From Lysobacter sp. Root76 (GTDB taxonomy: Bacteria > Pseudomonadota > Gammaproteobacteria > Xanthomonadales > Xanthomonadaceae), in the NCBI RefSeq assembly GCF_001428685.1, contig NZ_LMIK01000007.1, forward strand, positions 18,558 through 82,557: a DNA stretch of 64,000 nucleotides. Direction: 5' to 3'. The position numbers were made by a program, and so were the translations under genes. The notes under the pieces were generated by a model. The model ran no database searches. It saw only the letters and a list, made by a program, of their open reading frames with translations, and was not told the origin of the DNA. This document shows positions 8,481 through 18,130 of this stretch, in pieces. Position 1 is the stretch's first letter; every line of letters starts with the position of its first letter.

Positions 8481-11222
8481 ATGGAGGGTCTCTTGGGGAC
8501 GTCCAGGGATTTCGACGGATTCTCTTCGTCCTCGCAGGGCGGCTCGGTCGACGGCGGGCGCGGCTTCGCCGGTTCCGGCAATCCGCCGACCGACGTTTCC
8601 GACCGGATCGCGCCGCTGGGCGTGCCGGCATGGGCCTTGAGCCTGCTCGCGCTGGCTTTCGGGGTCGCCCTGACCCTGTGGCTGGGCGGCGCGCAGGAGC
8701 GGCGCGTGGTCGACGATCGCACCGCCGCGCTCGAGAGCAGCGCGGAGCGCGGCTATCACTCGGTGGTCGATCGCCTGCAGGCCTGCGAACTGCTGCTGCG
8801 CTCGGTCCAGACCCTGTTCCTGACCTCGGACGAAGTCACGCCCGCCGAATTCGCCAACCTCTACGCCAACGTGCGGCCGCGCGAGCGCTTTCCCAGCCTG
8901 CAGGCGATGGCCTATTCGCGCCGCGCGCCGCGAGTGGACGGCGATCACTACATCACCGACCTGGTCGCGCCGCTGGCCGGCAACGAGCGCGTGGTCGGGC
9001 TGGACGTGAACCTGCAGCCGACCAATCTGGTCGGCGTGCTGAGTTCGCGCGACAGCGACCGCGCGGTGCTGTCGGCGCCGTTCCGGCTCGCTCAGCAGCG
9101 CGGCCCCGATTCGCGTCGCGACGGCGTGACCATGCGTCTGCCGGTATTCACCGCCGGCCCGCCGCCGGCCACGCAGGAGGAGCGTCGCGCGCGCATGCGC
9201 GGCTCGATCGCGATCTCGTTCCACGCCGGGCAACTGATCGAGGGCGGCCTGGGCGAGGAGGCGCGTCGCCAGCTGCAGGTCGAAGTCAGCGACGTCACCG
9301 ACGGTACCGCGCCGGACAAGGCGATTTCGCTGTTCGCGACCGGCCCGGCCCCGACCGCGGCCACGGGATATAGGTTCGAACGCGACATCGACTACGGGGG
9401 GCGTCGCTGGCGGGTGCGCATGCGCGCGCTGAATTCGGTCAAGAACGGCGTGAGCGGGCACAACTGGGTGCTGCTGCCCGGCTTGCTGGCGAGCGTGCTG
9501 CTGGCGGCGCTGGTGTGGTCGGTCGCGCGCACGCGCCGGCTGGCGCTGGAGCTGGGCTCGCGCATGAGCCGCCGCTACCGCGAGAGCGAAGAGCGCTTCC
9601 GTGTCCTCAACGAACTGCTGCCGGCGCTGGTGCTGCTGGCGCGCCGCGACGACGGCAGCATCACCTACGCCAACCAGGCCTCGCGCGCGCGCCTGGGCGA
9701 GGCCATATACGAAGTGCCGCTGCCGGAGCTGTTCGAGGACGAACTGCTGCGCGACAAGCTGCGCGCGGCCGACCTGGTCGACTGCGCCAACGCCGAGGCC
9801 ATGCTGCGCAGCGTCAACGGCGACCGCTTCTGGGCCAACGTGTCGATCACCGGCGTGGTGCTGGAGGGCCGTTCCAAGCTGCTGATGGTCGCTTCCGATA
9901 TTTCCGAGCAGCGCCAGCTCACCGAATTGCTGACGTATCAGGCCAGTCACGACACCTTGACCGAGCTCTACAACCGGCGCGAGTTCGAGCGCAGGATCGA
10001 GCGCGTGCTGGCCGCCGTCGCCGCGGGCGGCCCGCCGTGCGCGCTGCTGTATATCGACCTGGACCAGTTCAAGCTGATCAACGATACCTCCGGCCACGTC
10101 GCGGGCGATCAGCTACTGAGCCAGCTGGCGACGATGATGAGCGTGCACTTGCGCGGCGGCGACGTGCTCGCGCGCCTGGGCGGCGACGAATTCGGCGTGC
10201 TCGCCACCGAAGTCCACGACCTCGCCGGGGCGATGCTGGTGGCCGAACGCCTGCGCGAGCACATCGACGGCTACGTGTTCGTATGGGAGCAGCGCACCTA
10301 CACCGTCACCGCGAGCATCGGCGGGGTGATGCTGGACCGCGCCAACGTGACCCTCAAGGATCTACTGTCGCAGGCCGATACCGCTTGCTACATGGCCAAG
10401 GAGGGCGGCCGCAATCGCGTGCATTTCTATTCCGAGCACGACGACAACGCCGCGCGCCGGCGCAGCGAGATGGAATGGGCCAATCGCCTGCGCTGGGCGA
10501 TCGACGAGGGCCGGCTGCTGCTCAAGTACCAGGAGGTCTGGCCGCTGTCGGCGGACGCCGAGCCCGGGCTGCACCTGGAGCTGCTGCTGCGCTTCCGCGA
10601 CGAGGAGGGCCGGCTGGTGGTGCCCGGCGCCTTCATTCCCGCGGCCGAACGCTACGGCCTGATGCCGATGATCGACCGCTGGGTGATCGAGACCGCATTG
10701 GCCAACTTCGACCGCCTGCATCCGTCCGGCCAACAGCTGCGCACGGCGACCATCAACCTCTCCGGCGCCAGCATCGAGGACGAGACCCTGGCCGACCTGA
10801 TCCTGGAGCTGCTCAAGCGCCACGCCGTCGAGCCGCAGCGGGTCTGCTTCGAGATCACCGAGACCGTGGCGGTACGCAACCTGGCCCAGGTCGCGCGCTT
10901 CATCGAGCGTCTGCGCGCGGTCGGCTGCCGGTTCGCGCTGGACGATTTCGGCGCCGGCATGTCCTCGTTCGGCTACCTCAAGAATCTGCCGGTGGACATC
11001 ATCAAGATCGACGGCGCCTTCATCCGCGATCTGCTCACCGATCCGATGAGCCATGCCATCGTCAAGGCGGTGACCGACATCGGCCACCAGCGCGGACTCA
11101 AGGTGATCGCCGAGTGGGTGACCAGCGACGAGATCCTGATGGAGTTGGGGGCGATGGGCGTCGACTACGCCCAGGGCTACGCCTTGCACCAGCCCGAGCC
11201 GGTGCCGTTCCATCGGCGTTGA
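8481..11222 (+). CDS. CHASE-PAS-GGDEF-EAL cyclic-di-GMP signalling protein
   Basis: 913 residues. Two membrane segments (about 47-70 and 327-350) enclose a periplasmic CHASE-type sensor (LLLRSVQTLF, FPSLQAMAYSRR). A cytoplasmic PAS domain (about 370-480, RFRVLNELLPALVLLARRDD) leads to a GGDEF domain with an intact LGGDEFGVL active site near residue 567. The EAL domain starts at about 665; its signature is ELLLR near residue 700, and the other catalytic elements are present (INLSG, EITET, DDFGAG near 821, IKIDGAFI, VIAEWV). Both diguanylate cyclase and phosphodiesterase activities are therefore possible on residues alone, with one usually dominant in such proteins. It faces a PilZ/DUF1631 gene pair, so the region is a small c-di-GMP block. 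ATG 8481 begins the soluble N-terminal tail before the first membrane segment. Confidence 0.92.
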   Translation: MEGLLGTSRDFDGFSSSSQGGSVDGGRGFAGSGNPPTDVSDRIAPLGVPAWALSLLALAFGVALTLWLGGAQERRVVDDRTAALESSAERGYHSVVDRLQACELLLRSVQTLFLTSDEVTPAEFANLYANVRPRERFPSLQAMAYSRRAPRVDGDHYITDLVAPLAGNERVVGLDVNLQPTNLVGVLSSRDSDRAVLSAPFRLAQQRGPDSRRDGVTMRLPVFTAGPPPATQEERRARMRGSIAISFHAGQLIEGGLGEEARRQLQVEVSDVTDGTAPDKAISLFATGPAPTAATGYRFERDIDYGGRRWRVRMRALNSVKNGVSGHNWVLLPGLLASVLLAALVWSVARTRRLALELGSRMSRRYRESEERFRVLNELLPALVLLARRDDGSITYANQASRARLGEAIYEVPLPELFEDELLRDKLRAADLVDCANAEAMLRSVNGDRFWANVSITGVVLEGRSKLLMVASDISEQRQLTELLTYQASHDTLTELYNRREFERRIERVLAAVAAGGPPCALLYIDLDQFKLINDTSGHVAGDQLLSQLATMMSVHLRGGDVLARLGGDEFGVLATEVHDLAGAMLVAERLREHIDGYVFVWEQRTYTVTASIGGVMLDRANVTLKDLLSQADTACYMAKEGGRNRVHFYSEHDDNAARRRSEMEWANRLRWAIDEGRLLLKYQEVWPLSADAEPGLHLELLLRFRDEEGRLVVPGAFIPAAERYGLMPMIDRWVIETALANFDRLHPSGQQLRTATINLSGASIEDETLADLILELLKRHAVEPQRVCFEITETVAVRNLAQVARFIERLRAVGCRFALDDFGAGMSSFGYLKNLPVDIIKIDGAFIRDLLTDPMSHAIVKAVTDIGHQRGLKVIAEWVTSDEILMELGAMGVDYAQGYALHQPEPVPFHRR

Positions 11223-11254
11223 TCGATGGCGATGGCGCGCTTATTACCGCGCCC

Positions 11255-11300
11255 TACGTAGGATGCGGCGAGGGGAAACGAATCGCGTCGTCGCGCGATA
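11255..11300. repeat. Single copy of a TAGGATGCGG-type intergenic repeat
   Basis: The segment begins TACGTAGGATGCGGCG and resembles the repeat units at 23034-23248, which also carry TAGGATGCGGTGA. It lies between two converging genes, a typical place for such elements. The match is short, so this is tentative. Confidence 0.35.
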
Positions 11301-11334
11301 CCGAACGACGTCGTCCGTTGAGCCCGTTCGCGCC

Positions 11335-11685
11335 TTACTCGTAAGTGCCGCCGGGCGAATCCAGCCACTGCCGCAACTGCAGCATCTCGCTTTCGAGCAT
11401 GGTGATGAAGCGCAGACCGGTCCAGGTCTGGCCCGGCATGCTGGCGCGGTCCTGCCACAGCAGGTGCGCGCCGACTTCGATCGGCGAGGTGTGGTGCGGC
11501 GCGTCGCGCAGGCTGAAGCGCAACTGGTACAGCGCGTCTTCGACCAGCGGCGCGCTGGCGATCAGCAGCATGCCGGTTTCCGACAGGTTGCTGAGCTGAC
11601 CGATCACGGTGTCGGTCATGGTGTCGACGACCTGGACCGGATCGCTGACCCGGCGCCGGCGGACGCGGCGGAATTCCTCGTTCAT
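11335..11685 (-). CDS. PilZ-domain protein, probable c-di-GMP effector
   Basis: 116 residues. The N terminus carries the arginine cluster of PilZ domains (FRRVRRRRVSD), and about 20 residues on comes NLSETGMLL, matching the second PilZ motif (D/N-x-S-x-x-G). These two elements together bind cyclic-di-GMP. The rest is a small beta barrel (LYQLRFSL, GAHLLWQD, WTGLRFI). Its ATG overlaps the stop of the upstream DUF1631 gene by ATGA, so the two are translationally coupled. The GGDEF-EAL gene converges on it from the left. Confidence 0.88.
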   Translation of the reverse strand: MNEEFRRVRRRRVSDPVQVVDTMTDTVIGQLSNLSETGMLLIASAPLVEDALYQLRFSLRDAPHHTSPIEVGAHLLWQDRASMPGQTWTGLRFITMLESEMLQLRQWLDSPGGTYE

Positions 11686-13946
11686 GCCTCGGCCTCCTCC
11701 GCCTTCTGTCCGCCGCTGACGAAACCACGCAGCACGCTGAGCGCCGCGTTCCAGGCCCGATCGACCAGCCGGCCCTTCTCGGCGGTGACCACGCGCGTCT
11801 GGCCGTGCGCCATCATCCGCGCCAGGCTGTCCAGCGACTGCTCGCCGACGCGCTGGCCGCGCTGATTCACGAACAGGGCGTTGTCGGTGACGGTGCTGAA
11901 CCAGGACAGGCGTCTGCGCATTACATCGCCTTGCTGATTGATCACGAACTCGAACCAGGTGCCGAAGGGCAGGGTGCGGATGTGTTCCCAGCAGATCTGT
12001 TCCTGCTCGCTGCGCGCCGGAAGCTCGCGCTTGGCCGTGCCGCTGTCCTCGCCCAGGCGCGCGCGCGCCTTGAGCCTCATCGCCAGTTCCGTGCGCGAGG
12101 CGACGTCGTCGTTGGCCGCGGCGGCGCCGACGGTGAGCTGGCGCGAGATCGCATTGGCCTCGTCGGCGTGATAGCCGACCAAGGTCAGGGCATGTTCGAT
12201 GTCGCCGTCCAGGCCGCCGGGCGCCTGTTCGCTGGCGCCGGCCACGTTGGCCGCGACGATCTGACGGGTCGCCTCGACCTGGCGCCGCCATTCGTCAGAT
12301 TCCTCACCGTGCCGCAGCAGGGTCAGGGTCAGCACGTCGGACCAGGCTTGGGTCAGCAGTGCCTGCACGAACTTGGGCAGGGCTTGGCCGTGGACCGCCG
12401 CGGCGATGGCGTCGCTGGCCTGCTGCTTGGCCATCTCGAGCTTTTCCTTGCCGCGGGCGGCCTCGACATGGCGGCGTTCGGCGACTTCGGCCTTGCGCGC
12501 CATCGAGCGCAGATGGTCTTGCAGGCTCTGGTTGGCGGCCTCGAACACCGCCGCGTCGCCGTCGTAGTGCTCGACCACGTGATCGACCGCGCGCCGCAAT
12601 TGGTCGTTGAGCTGCGGGTCGGCTTCCTCTTTCGGGATCCAGCTCGCGCCGGCCTCGGCGACCGCGTTCAATAATTGCCGCGCCGGATGCTGGCTGCGCA
12701 CGAAGAAGGCGCGGTCCTGCAGCGCCAGGCGCAGCAGCGGCACCTGCAGGCGGCCGAGCATGCCGGAGGTGGCGGCGTCGCCGCGCAGTTCGCGTTCGAT
12801 CTCGCCGTAGAACAGGTCCAACAGCTCGAAGGCGTCGCTGTCTTCGCGCGACAGGGTCGCCGCCTCGCCGCGTTGCTGGCGGGCCTGGGCGAGCAGGGTC
12901 TGGCGCAGATCGGCGACGCTGCGCTGCGCGGGCGCCGCGTGCGCGGGCGTGGCCTGGAGCGCGCGCAGGGAGTCGATGAGCTCGTCGGTGGCCAGCGGCG
13001 GGCGCGCGGCCGGCTGCGCGCCCGGGCGCAGCTTGCCGAGCAGCTCGCGGCGGCCGGACAGCAACTGTTGCAGCGAGGCGTAGTCGCTGCCCTCGTCGCC
13101 GCCGGCGGCGATCGCCGCGGCGTCGGTCTGGCCGGTCCAGGCGGTGTAGGGACGCGCGCCGCGCGGCCCGCGGGCGCCGTCCTCGCGCGCGCTGCGCGGG
13201 TCTTCGCTGCGCTCGACGTTCTGCGCGGTCGGGCGCGCCCGGATCGGCACGAACGACAGGCTGGGCAGCACGTTCTCGCGCGCCAGCAGGGCATTCATGG
13301 TCTCGACCAGCTGGGCGTAGCCGGTCATCACGTGCAGGTCGTAGATGCGGTAGAGGTCCAGCTTGGCCTCCTGGCCGATCTGCAGCACCGAGCAGGCTTC
13401 GGCCATGATCCGGCCGAGGCTGTGCGGGCCCAGCGGCAGGCGCTCGGCGTCGAAGGCCGGGGCGCCGGCGAGTACGCCGAAGCGCTGGCCCAGCAACAGC
13501 AGGGGCAGGCCGGCGCGCGCCTCCTGGCGCGCTGCGATCGCGCGCAGCGCCGCGTGCTCGTCCATCTCCTGGTCTTCGACCAGGCGCAGGTCGCGGAAGG
13601 TCGGCAGGGCCTGCTGCTCCTCGGCCGCCGTCACCGGTTCGCGGACCTTGGTCAGGGCGGTCTCCAGCCCGACCAGGTAGCGCGGGATCAGGTCGACCCG
13701 GTTCAGGCGCACCAGGCGCAGGGTTTCCAGATGAACCGACTGCAGGCTGGCGTTGCGGGCCTGGTCGGCCTGGCGGAACAGCTGCTGCTCGTAGTCGGCC
13801 AGCATGTGGTCGAGCGCGCGCGCCATCTCGTCGGAGACCAGGGCGTACAGATGCTCGAGCACCCGCCGCACGCGCTTGGGCATCGCCGCGGACGCCAGCG
13901 TGGGCCGCGGGAACGATTTGCCTAGCGGTTCGAATGTCGCGGACAT
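11682..13946 (-). CDS. DUF1631-family protein, often misannotated as thymidine phosphorylase
   Basis: 754 residues, mostly helical and charged, with no membrane segment or known catalytic motif. Sections such as DEMARALDHMLADYEQQLFRQ near the N terminus and WLEFV-like TWFEFVINQQGDVMRRRLSW, FVNQRGQRV near the C terminus are typical of the DUF1631 family of proteobacteria. A low-complexity Ala/Arg/Pro stretch occupies the middle third. The family is commonly labelled thymidine phosphorylase in databases without basis. The coupled PilZ gene downstream suggests that it works in c-di-GMP-dependent surface behaviour; that is inference from position. Confidence 0.8.
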   Translation of the reverse strand: MSATFEPLGKSFPRPTLASAAMPKRVRRVLEHLYALVSDEMARALDHMLADYEQQLFRQADQARNASLQSVHLETLRLVRLNRVDLIPRYLVGLETALTKVREPVTAAEEQQALPTFRDLRLVEDQEMDEHAALRAIAARQEARAGLPLLLLGQRFGVLAGAPAFDAERLPLGPHSLGRIMAEACSVLQIGQEAKLDLYRIYDLHVMTGYAQLVETMNALLARENVLPSLSFVPIRARPTAQNVERSEDPRSAREDGARGPRGARPYTAWTGQTDAAAIAAGGDEGSDYASLQQLLSGRRELLGKLRPGAQPAARPPLATDELIDSLRALQATPAHAAPAQRSVADLRQTLLAQARQQRGEAATLSREDSDAFELLDLFYGEIERELRGDAATSGMLGRLQVPLLRLALQDRAFFVRSQHPARQLLNAVAEAGASWIPKEEADPQLNDQLRRAVDHVVEHYDGDAAVFEAANQSLQDHLRSMARKAEVAERRHVEAARGKEKLEMAKQQASDAIAAAVHGQALPKFVQALLTQAWSDVLTLTLLRHGEESDEWRRQVEATRQIVAANVAGASEQAPGGLDGDIEHALTLVGYHADEANAISRQLTVGAAAANDDVASRTELAMRLKARARLGEDSGTAKRELPARSEQEQICWEHIRTLPFGTWFEFVINQQGDVMRRRLSWFSTVTDNALFVNQRGQRVGEQSLDSLARMMAHGQTRVVTAEKGRLVDRAWNAALSVLRGFVSGGQKAEEAEA

Positions 13947-14139
13947 GCAGGACTCACCGGTACCGGATCGGGCGATCTAATCACGCCCCCTTGAGACCCG
14001 CCAGCCCTGTCGCTGCCAAGCGGCCGGAATGGAGCGACCACCGATTCAAACGCGGGCAGGGGCGGAGCGCGGCCAGCGCGGGTTGGCGCCCGCTCGGCCG
14101 CCGATGTTGCGGGACAGCACGACGACTGCGACGCAAAGC

Positions 14140-15339
14140 CTAGTCGTCGAGGAACAGCGACACCACGTCGTTGGTGTAGCGCCGGCCCAGTTCGGTCGGG
14201 CGCACGCGTTCGCTTTCGCGCCCCTGGCCGTCCCGCTCCTCACCGTCTCGCTCCCCACCGTCCTGCTCCAGCCAGCCCCGCGCCAGCGCGGTCTGCAGCG
14301 GCGCGGCGATCGCGCTCCGGGCCAGGCCGGTGCGGGCCTCGAAATCCGACAGGGCGAAGCCGTCGACCAGGCGCAGGGCGTTGAGCATGAACTCGAACGG
14401 CCGCCGCTCCGGCGCGATGCGGTCGTCGCCGCCGATCGCCTCGGCGCTGCCGGCGCGGGCCAGGTACTGGGTCGGGTGCTTGATCTTCCAGCGCCGCAGC
14501 ACGGCCTGTTCGGCGCCCAGGGTGATCTTGCCGTGGGCGCCGGCGCCGATGCCCAGGTAGTCGCCGTAGCGCCAGTAATTGACGTTATGGGCGCAGCGGC
14601 GGTCCGGGCGCGCGTAGGCGCTGACTTCGTACTGAGCATAGCCGTGCGCGGCCAGCAGAGCCTGGCAGTGCTCCTGCATGTCCCAGGCGCCGTCGTCGTC
14701 GGGGATGCCCTGCGGCGGGCGCGCGGCGAACACGGTGTTGGGTTCCAGGGTCAGCTGGTAGTGCGAGACGTGGGTCGGATCCAGTGCGAAAGCGCGTTCC
14801 AGATCGCGCTCGGCCATCGCCAGGCTCTGCTCCGGCAGGGCGTACATCAGATCGAGATTGAGGTTGTCGTAGCCGGCGTCCTGGGCCAGCTTGACCGCCG
14901 CCTCGGCCTCGCCGCTGTCGTGGATCCGGCCCAGGCGCCGCAGGCAGCCGTCGTCGAAGCTCTGGATGCCGAAGCTCAGGCGGTTCACACCGGCGGCGCG
15001 GTAGAGCTCGAAGCGGCCGTGCTCGGCGGTGCCGGGATTGGTTTCCAGGGTGATCTCGCAGCCCGGAGCGAAGCGCAGACGAGCGCTGGCGGCCTGCAGG
15101 AAGCGGTCGATGGCCTCCGGCGGGAACAGGCTGGGCGTGCCGCCGCCGAAGAATACGGTCTGCACGGTGCGGCCCCAGACCAGCGGCAGATCGTAGTCGA
15201 GATCGGCGAGCAGGGCGTCGACGTAGTCGGCGAACGGCAGCGGACCGCGGCCCTCGTGCGAGTTGAAATCGCAGTACGGGCATTTGCGCACGCACCAGGG
15301 CAAGTGCACGTATAGCGACAGGGGCGGCAAGGACAACAT
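14140..15339 (-). CDS. hemW: HemW, radical-SAM heme chaperone (coproporphyrinogen oxidase-like)
   Basis: 399 residues. The radical SAM cluster motif is C16-x3-C20-x2-C23 in LPWCVRKCPYCDF; the following Phe rather than a fourth Cys separates HemW from true HemN oxidases. Next come FFGGGTPSLF, the ETNPGT segment, GVNRLSFGIQSF and the C-terminal HemN_C region with SDFEARTGL. HemW binds heme and delivers it to respiratory proteins. A short hydrophilic repeat (EQDGGERDGEERDG) near the C terminus is unusual but lies in a variable region. It ends a minus-strand run that starts with rph and includes rdgB, the same order as in Xanthomonas. Confidence 0.93.
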   Translation of the reverse strand: MLSLPPLSLYVHLPWCVRKCPYCDFNSHEGRGPLPFADYVDALLADLDYDLPLVWGRTVQTVFFGGGTPSLFPPEAIDRFLQAASARLRFAPGCEITLETNPGTAEHGRFELYRAAGVNRLSFGIQSFDDGCLRRLGRIHDSGEAEAAVKLAQDAGYDNLNLDLMYALPEQSLAMAERDLERAFALDPTHVSHYQLTLEPNTVFAARPPQGIPDDDGAWDMQEHCQALLAAHGYAQYEVSAYARPDRRCAHNVNYWRYGDYLGIGAGAHGKITLGAEQAVLRRWKIKHPTQYLARAGSAEAIGGDDRIAPERRPFEFMLNALRLVDGFALSDFEARTGLARSAIAAPLQTALARGWLEQDGGERDGEERDGQGRESERVRPTELGRRYTNDVVSLFLDD

Positions 15340-15344
15340 GCGCT

Positions 15345-15887
15345 CTACCTGGCCGCCTGCGGCTGGCGCGCGCTCAGGTCGATGCGGTAGTCGACGATGC
15401 GGATGCCGTAGTCGCGGCGCATCGACAGCGGTTCGAGCATCGCCGCGTCGTCGGCCTCGCCGGCGTCGCGGCCGACCACCAGATAGGCCGGCTGGTCCTG
15501 GCCGTGGTTGACCAGCAGCTCGCAATCGCCCGGGTCGAACGCGACCTGGCGGCCGTTGCGCGCCGTGCCCAGCGGTACCCGCAGCCCCGGACCGCGCGCC
15601 AGCGAGGCACTCCAGCGGTTGCTGTTCTCGCACTCGCCCTGGTATTCGCGGCCGAGGTAGACGCAGACCAGGCTGTTCTCGGCCACGCCGCGGCGGCCGT
15701 CCTGTTCGTACTCGATCCGGAACGGGAAGCTGTAGCGGCGGTGCGCCGGCTTGGCGTCGCCGAGTTCGCGGATCTCGTTGCGGCTGCAGGTCAGCGGCGA
15801 CAGGGCGTCGAAGGAACTGCAGCCGGCGAGGGCCAGCGCGCCGGCCAGAGCCAGGCTAGCGGTGCGGAGCGGGAAGGTATGCGGCAT
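15345..15887 (-). CDS. Predicted lipoprotein of unknown function
   Basis: 180 residues. A lipoprotein signal peptide with lipobox LALAGC (Cys23) is followed by SSF, giving an outer-membrane type sorting signal (Ser at +2). The mature part has three further cysteines and no motif I recognise. Its stop is 5 bases before the hemW start, so the two are co-transcribed. A 124-bp gap separates it from the ABM-domain gene upstream. Confidence 0.75.
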   Translation of the reverse strand: MPHTFPLRTASLALAGALALAGCSSFDALSPLTCSRNEIRELGDAKPAHRRYSFPFRIEYEQDGRRGVAENSLVCVYLGREYQGECENSNRWSASLARGPGLRVPLGTARNGRQVAFDPGDCELLVNHGQDQPAYLVVGRDAGEADDAAMLEPLSMRRDYGIRIVDYRIDLSARQPQAAR

Positions 15888-16011
15888 GCGGACGGATTCG
15901 ATTCGTGGGGCGGGCGCGCCGGCCCTGGGGGGAGGACGATCGCGGTGGCGACAAGGATACGCGGGCGGGTGGCGCCGGCCGGTGACGCACGCCGCGCTCC
16001 GGCTTTGACGG

Positions 16012-16308
16012 TCACACCACGCGGTAGCGGCCGATCCGGCGTTCCGACAGCGTCAGTGCGTCGCCGCGCGCGTCGATTTCGGCGTAGCGCGGCTCGTCGG
16101 CGGCGAGGAAGGCGTCGTAGTCGGCCTGCGAGGCCCGGCGATCGATGCTCAGATATTCGCCGCTGGACTCGTCGCGCAGCAGTTCGGTGCCCAGATAGCC
16201 AGGATGGGCGCCGAACAGCGCGACCCAGTCGCCCTGGGCGCCGTACAGCGCCTCGAACGCCGGTTCCGAGCCGGGACGCACCCGATACTGCCAAAGCACC
16301 GCGAACAT
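16012..16308 (-). CDS. Antibiotic-biosynthesis-monooxygenase (ABM) domain protein
   Basis: 98 residues forming one ferredoxin-like ABM domain: MFAVLWQYRVRPGSEPAFEA at the start, then HPGYLGTELLRDESSGEYLS and RRASQADYDAFLA. Despite the family name, most such small proteins are of unknown function; some are heme-degrading or quinol-oxidising enzymes. No active-site call is possible here. It begins 4 bases after the rdgB stop, inside the rph-hemW run. Confidence 0.8.
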   Translation of the reverse strand: MFAVLWQYRVRPGSEPAFEALYGAQGDWVALFGAHPGYLGTELLRDESSGEYLSIDRRASQADYDAFLAADEPRYAEIDARGDALTLSERRIGRYRVV

Positions 16309-16312
16309 GGGC

Positions 16313-16909
16313 TCAGCGTATCGCGTCCAGCAGTTTCTGGCGCAGCGCGGCCAGGGCGCGGCCGCGGTGGCTGAGGCGGTTCTTGAGCTCGGTGTCCATC
16401 TCCGCCGCGGTCAGGCCGTAGTCGGGGTCCAGGAACACCGGGTTGTAGCCGAAGCCGCCGGTGCCGCGGCGCTGGTCGATGATGATGCCCGGCCACACGC
16501 CCTCGGCGATGATCGGCTGCGGGTCGCCGGGGTGGCGCAGCAGCACGATCACGGCGTAGAAATGCGCCGCGCGCCGGCCTTCGGGCACGTCCTTCATCGC
16601 CAGCAGCAGTTTGTCGATATTGGCCTGGGCGTCGCCGTGCACGCCCGAATAGCGCGCCGAATACAGGCCCGGCGCGCCGCCCAGGGCGTCGACGCAGATG
16701 CCCGAATCGTCGGCCAGTGCCGGCAGCCCGGTGATCGCGCAGGCGTGGCGGGCCTTGAGCAGGGCGTTCTCGACGAAGGTGCTGGCGGTCTCCTCGGCGT
16801 CCTCCACGCCCAGGTCGCTCTGCGCGACCAGCTCGATGCCGGTGTCGGCCAGCAATTCGCGCAGTTCGATCAGCTTTCCGGCATTGCTGCTGGCCAACAC
16901 CAGTTTCAT
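16313..16909 (-). CDS. rdgB: RdgB/HAM1-type XTP/dITP diphosphatase
   Basis: 198 residues, the usual length. The N-terminal nucleotide-binding motif is ASSNAGK (residues 6-12), followed by [37 protein letters not shown] and the substrate pocket [11 protein letters not shown] and [10 protein letters not shown]. It removes non-canonical purine triphosphates (dITP, XTP) from the nucleotide pool. Its start codon overlaps the stop of the VOC gene by ATGA. Confidence 0.95.
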   Translation of the reverse strand: MKLVLASSNAGKLIELRELLADTGIELVAQSDLGVEDAEETASTFVENALLKARHACAITGLPALADDSGICVDALGGAPGLYSARYSGVHGDAQANIDKLLLAMKDVPEGRRAAHFYAVIVLLRHPGDPQPIIAEGVWPGIIIDQRRGTGGFGYNPVFLDPDYGLTAAEMDTELKNRLSHRGRALAALRQKLLDAIR

Positions 16910-17313
16910 CGCTTCAGCTCCAGCAGGTCCCAGCGGTTGCCGTACAGGTCTTCGAACACGGCCACGGTGCCGTAGGCCTCGTGGCGCGGCGCTTCCATGA
17001 AACGCACGCCCTGCGCGCTCATCGTGGCGTGGTCGCGGGCGAAATCGTCGGTATGCAGGAAGTAGCCGACCCGGCCGCCGGTCTGGTCGCCGACGCGCGC
17101 GGCCTGGGCCGCGTCGCCGGGTTGCGCCAGCAGCAGCGCGGTTTCGTTGCCGGGCGAGGGCGATAGCCGCACCCAGCGCTTGCCGCCGCCCAGGTCGGTG
17201 TCCTCGAGCAGGACGAAGCCGAGCGCGCCGGTGTAGTAGGCGATCGCCTCGTCGTAGTCGCGCACCAGCAGGGTGAAGGCGCCCAGGCTGCGCGGCGGCG
17301 AGGCGTCGCTCAC
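16906..17313 (-). CDS. VOC (glyoxalase/bleomycin-resistance fold) protein
   Basis: 135 residues. GTG start at 17313, overlapping the rph stop in GTGA. One vicinal-oxygen-chelate module pair: [20 protein letters not shown] with LGFVLLED, then [39 protein letters not shown] and DLLELKR. These are the two beta-alpha-beta-beta-beta repeats of the glyoxalase fold. Substrate is unknown. It is wedged between rph and rdgB with 4-base overlaps on both sides, so the three are translated as a coupled set. Confidence 0.85.
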   Translation of the reverse strand: MSDASPPRSLGAFTLLVRDYDEAIAYYTGALGFVLLEDTDLGGGKRWVRLSPSPGNETALLLAQPGDAAQAARVGDQTGGRVGYFLHTDDFARDHATMSAQGVRFMEAPRHEAYGTVAVFEDLYGNRWDLLELKR

Positions 17314-18068
17314 GAGGCCAGGGCCTGGCGCTGGTGCTGGATCAGTTCGGCGATGCCGGCTTCGGCCAGGGCCAGCAGACCGTCGAGTTCCTCGCGCCGG
17401 AACGCATGACCCTCGGCGGTGCCCTGCAGCTCGATGAAGCCGCCGCCGTCGTTCATGACCACGTTCATGTCGGTGTCGCAGTCGCTGTCCTCGGCGTAAT
17501 CCAGGTCCAGCACCGGCACGCCGCGGTAGACGCCGACCGAGACCGCCGCGACCGCGCCGAAGATCGGATCCTTGTTGATCTCGCGCCGCGCCTGCAGCCA
17601 GCGCACCGCGTCGACCAGGGCCACGTAGGCGCCGGTGATCGCGGCGGTGCGGGTGCCGCCGTCGGCCTGCAGCACGTCGCAGTCCAGGGTGATGGTGCGT
17701 TCGCCCAGCGCCTTGCGGTCGATGCAGGCGCGCAGGGCGCGGCCGATCAGGCGCTGGATCTCGAGCGTGCGCCCGCCCTGCTTGCCGCGCGCGGCCTCGC
17801 GGTCGCTGCGGGTGTGGGTGGCGCGCGGCAGCATGCCGTACTCGGCGGTGACCCAGCCTTCGCCCTTGCCGCGCAGGAAGGGCGGCACCTTGTTCTCGAT
17901 GCTGGCGGTGCACAGCACCCGGGTCTGGCCGAAGCTGACCAGCACCGAGCCCTCGGCGTGGGCGGTGTAAGCGCGTTCGATGCGGACTTCGCGCATCTGC
18001 CCGGGCGTGCGCCCGCTGGGACGCGCGACGGCGTCGGTGGGGGCGGCGGAAGTGCCGGTCATGACCAT
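17310..18068 (-). CDS. rph: Ribonuclease PH
   Basis: 252 residues. Phosphorolytic 3'-5' exoribonuclease that trims tRNA 3' ends. Seen in the sequence: [95 protein letters not shown] and [18 protein letters not shown], all canonical. Two closely spaced ATG codons (18068 and 18062) are both possible starts. It is divergent from yicC, with 62 bp between the start codons, an arrangement common in gammaproteobacteria. Confidence 0.95.
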   Translation of the reverse strand: MVMTGTSAAPTDAVARPSGRTPGQMREVRIERAYTAHAEGSVLVSFGQTRVLCTASIENKVPPFLRGKGEGWVTAEYGMLPRATHTRSDREAARGKQGGRTLEIQRLIGRALRACIDRKALGERTITLDCDVLQADGGTRTAAITGAYVALVDAVRWLQARREINKDPIFGAVAAVSVGVYRGVPVLDLDYAEDSDCDTDMNVVMNDGGGFIELQGTAEGHAFRREELDGLLALAEAGIAELIQHQRQALAS

Positions 18069-18130
18069 GAGTTACCGTTTTGGTGGCCGGCGAGTTTACC
18101 ATTCGCTCCCTGTAGGCCTTGGACCACCGC

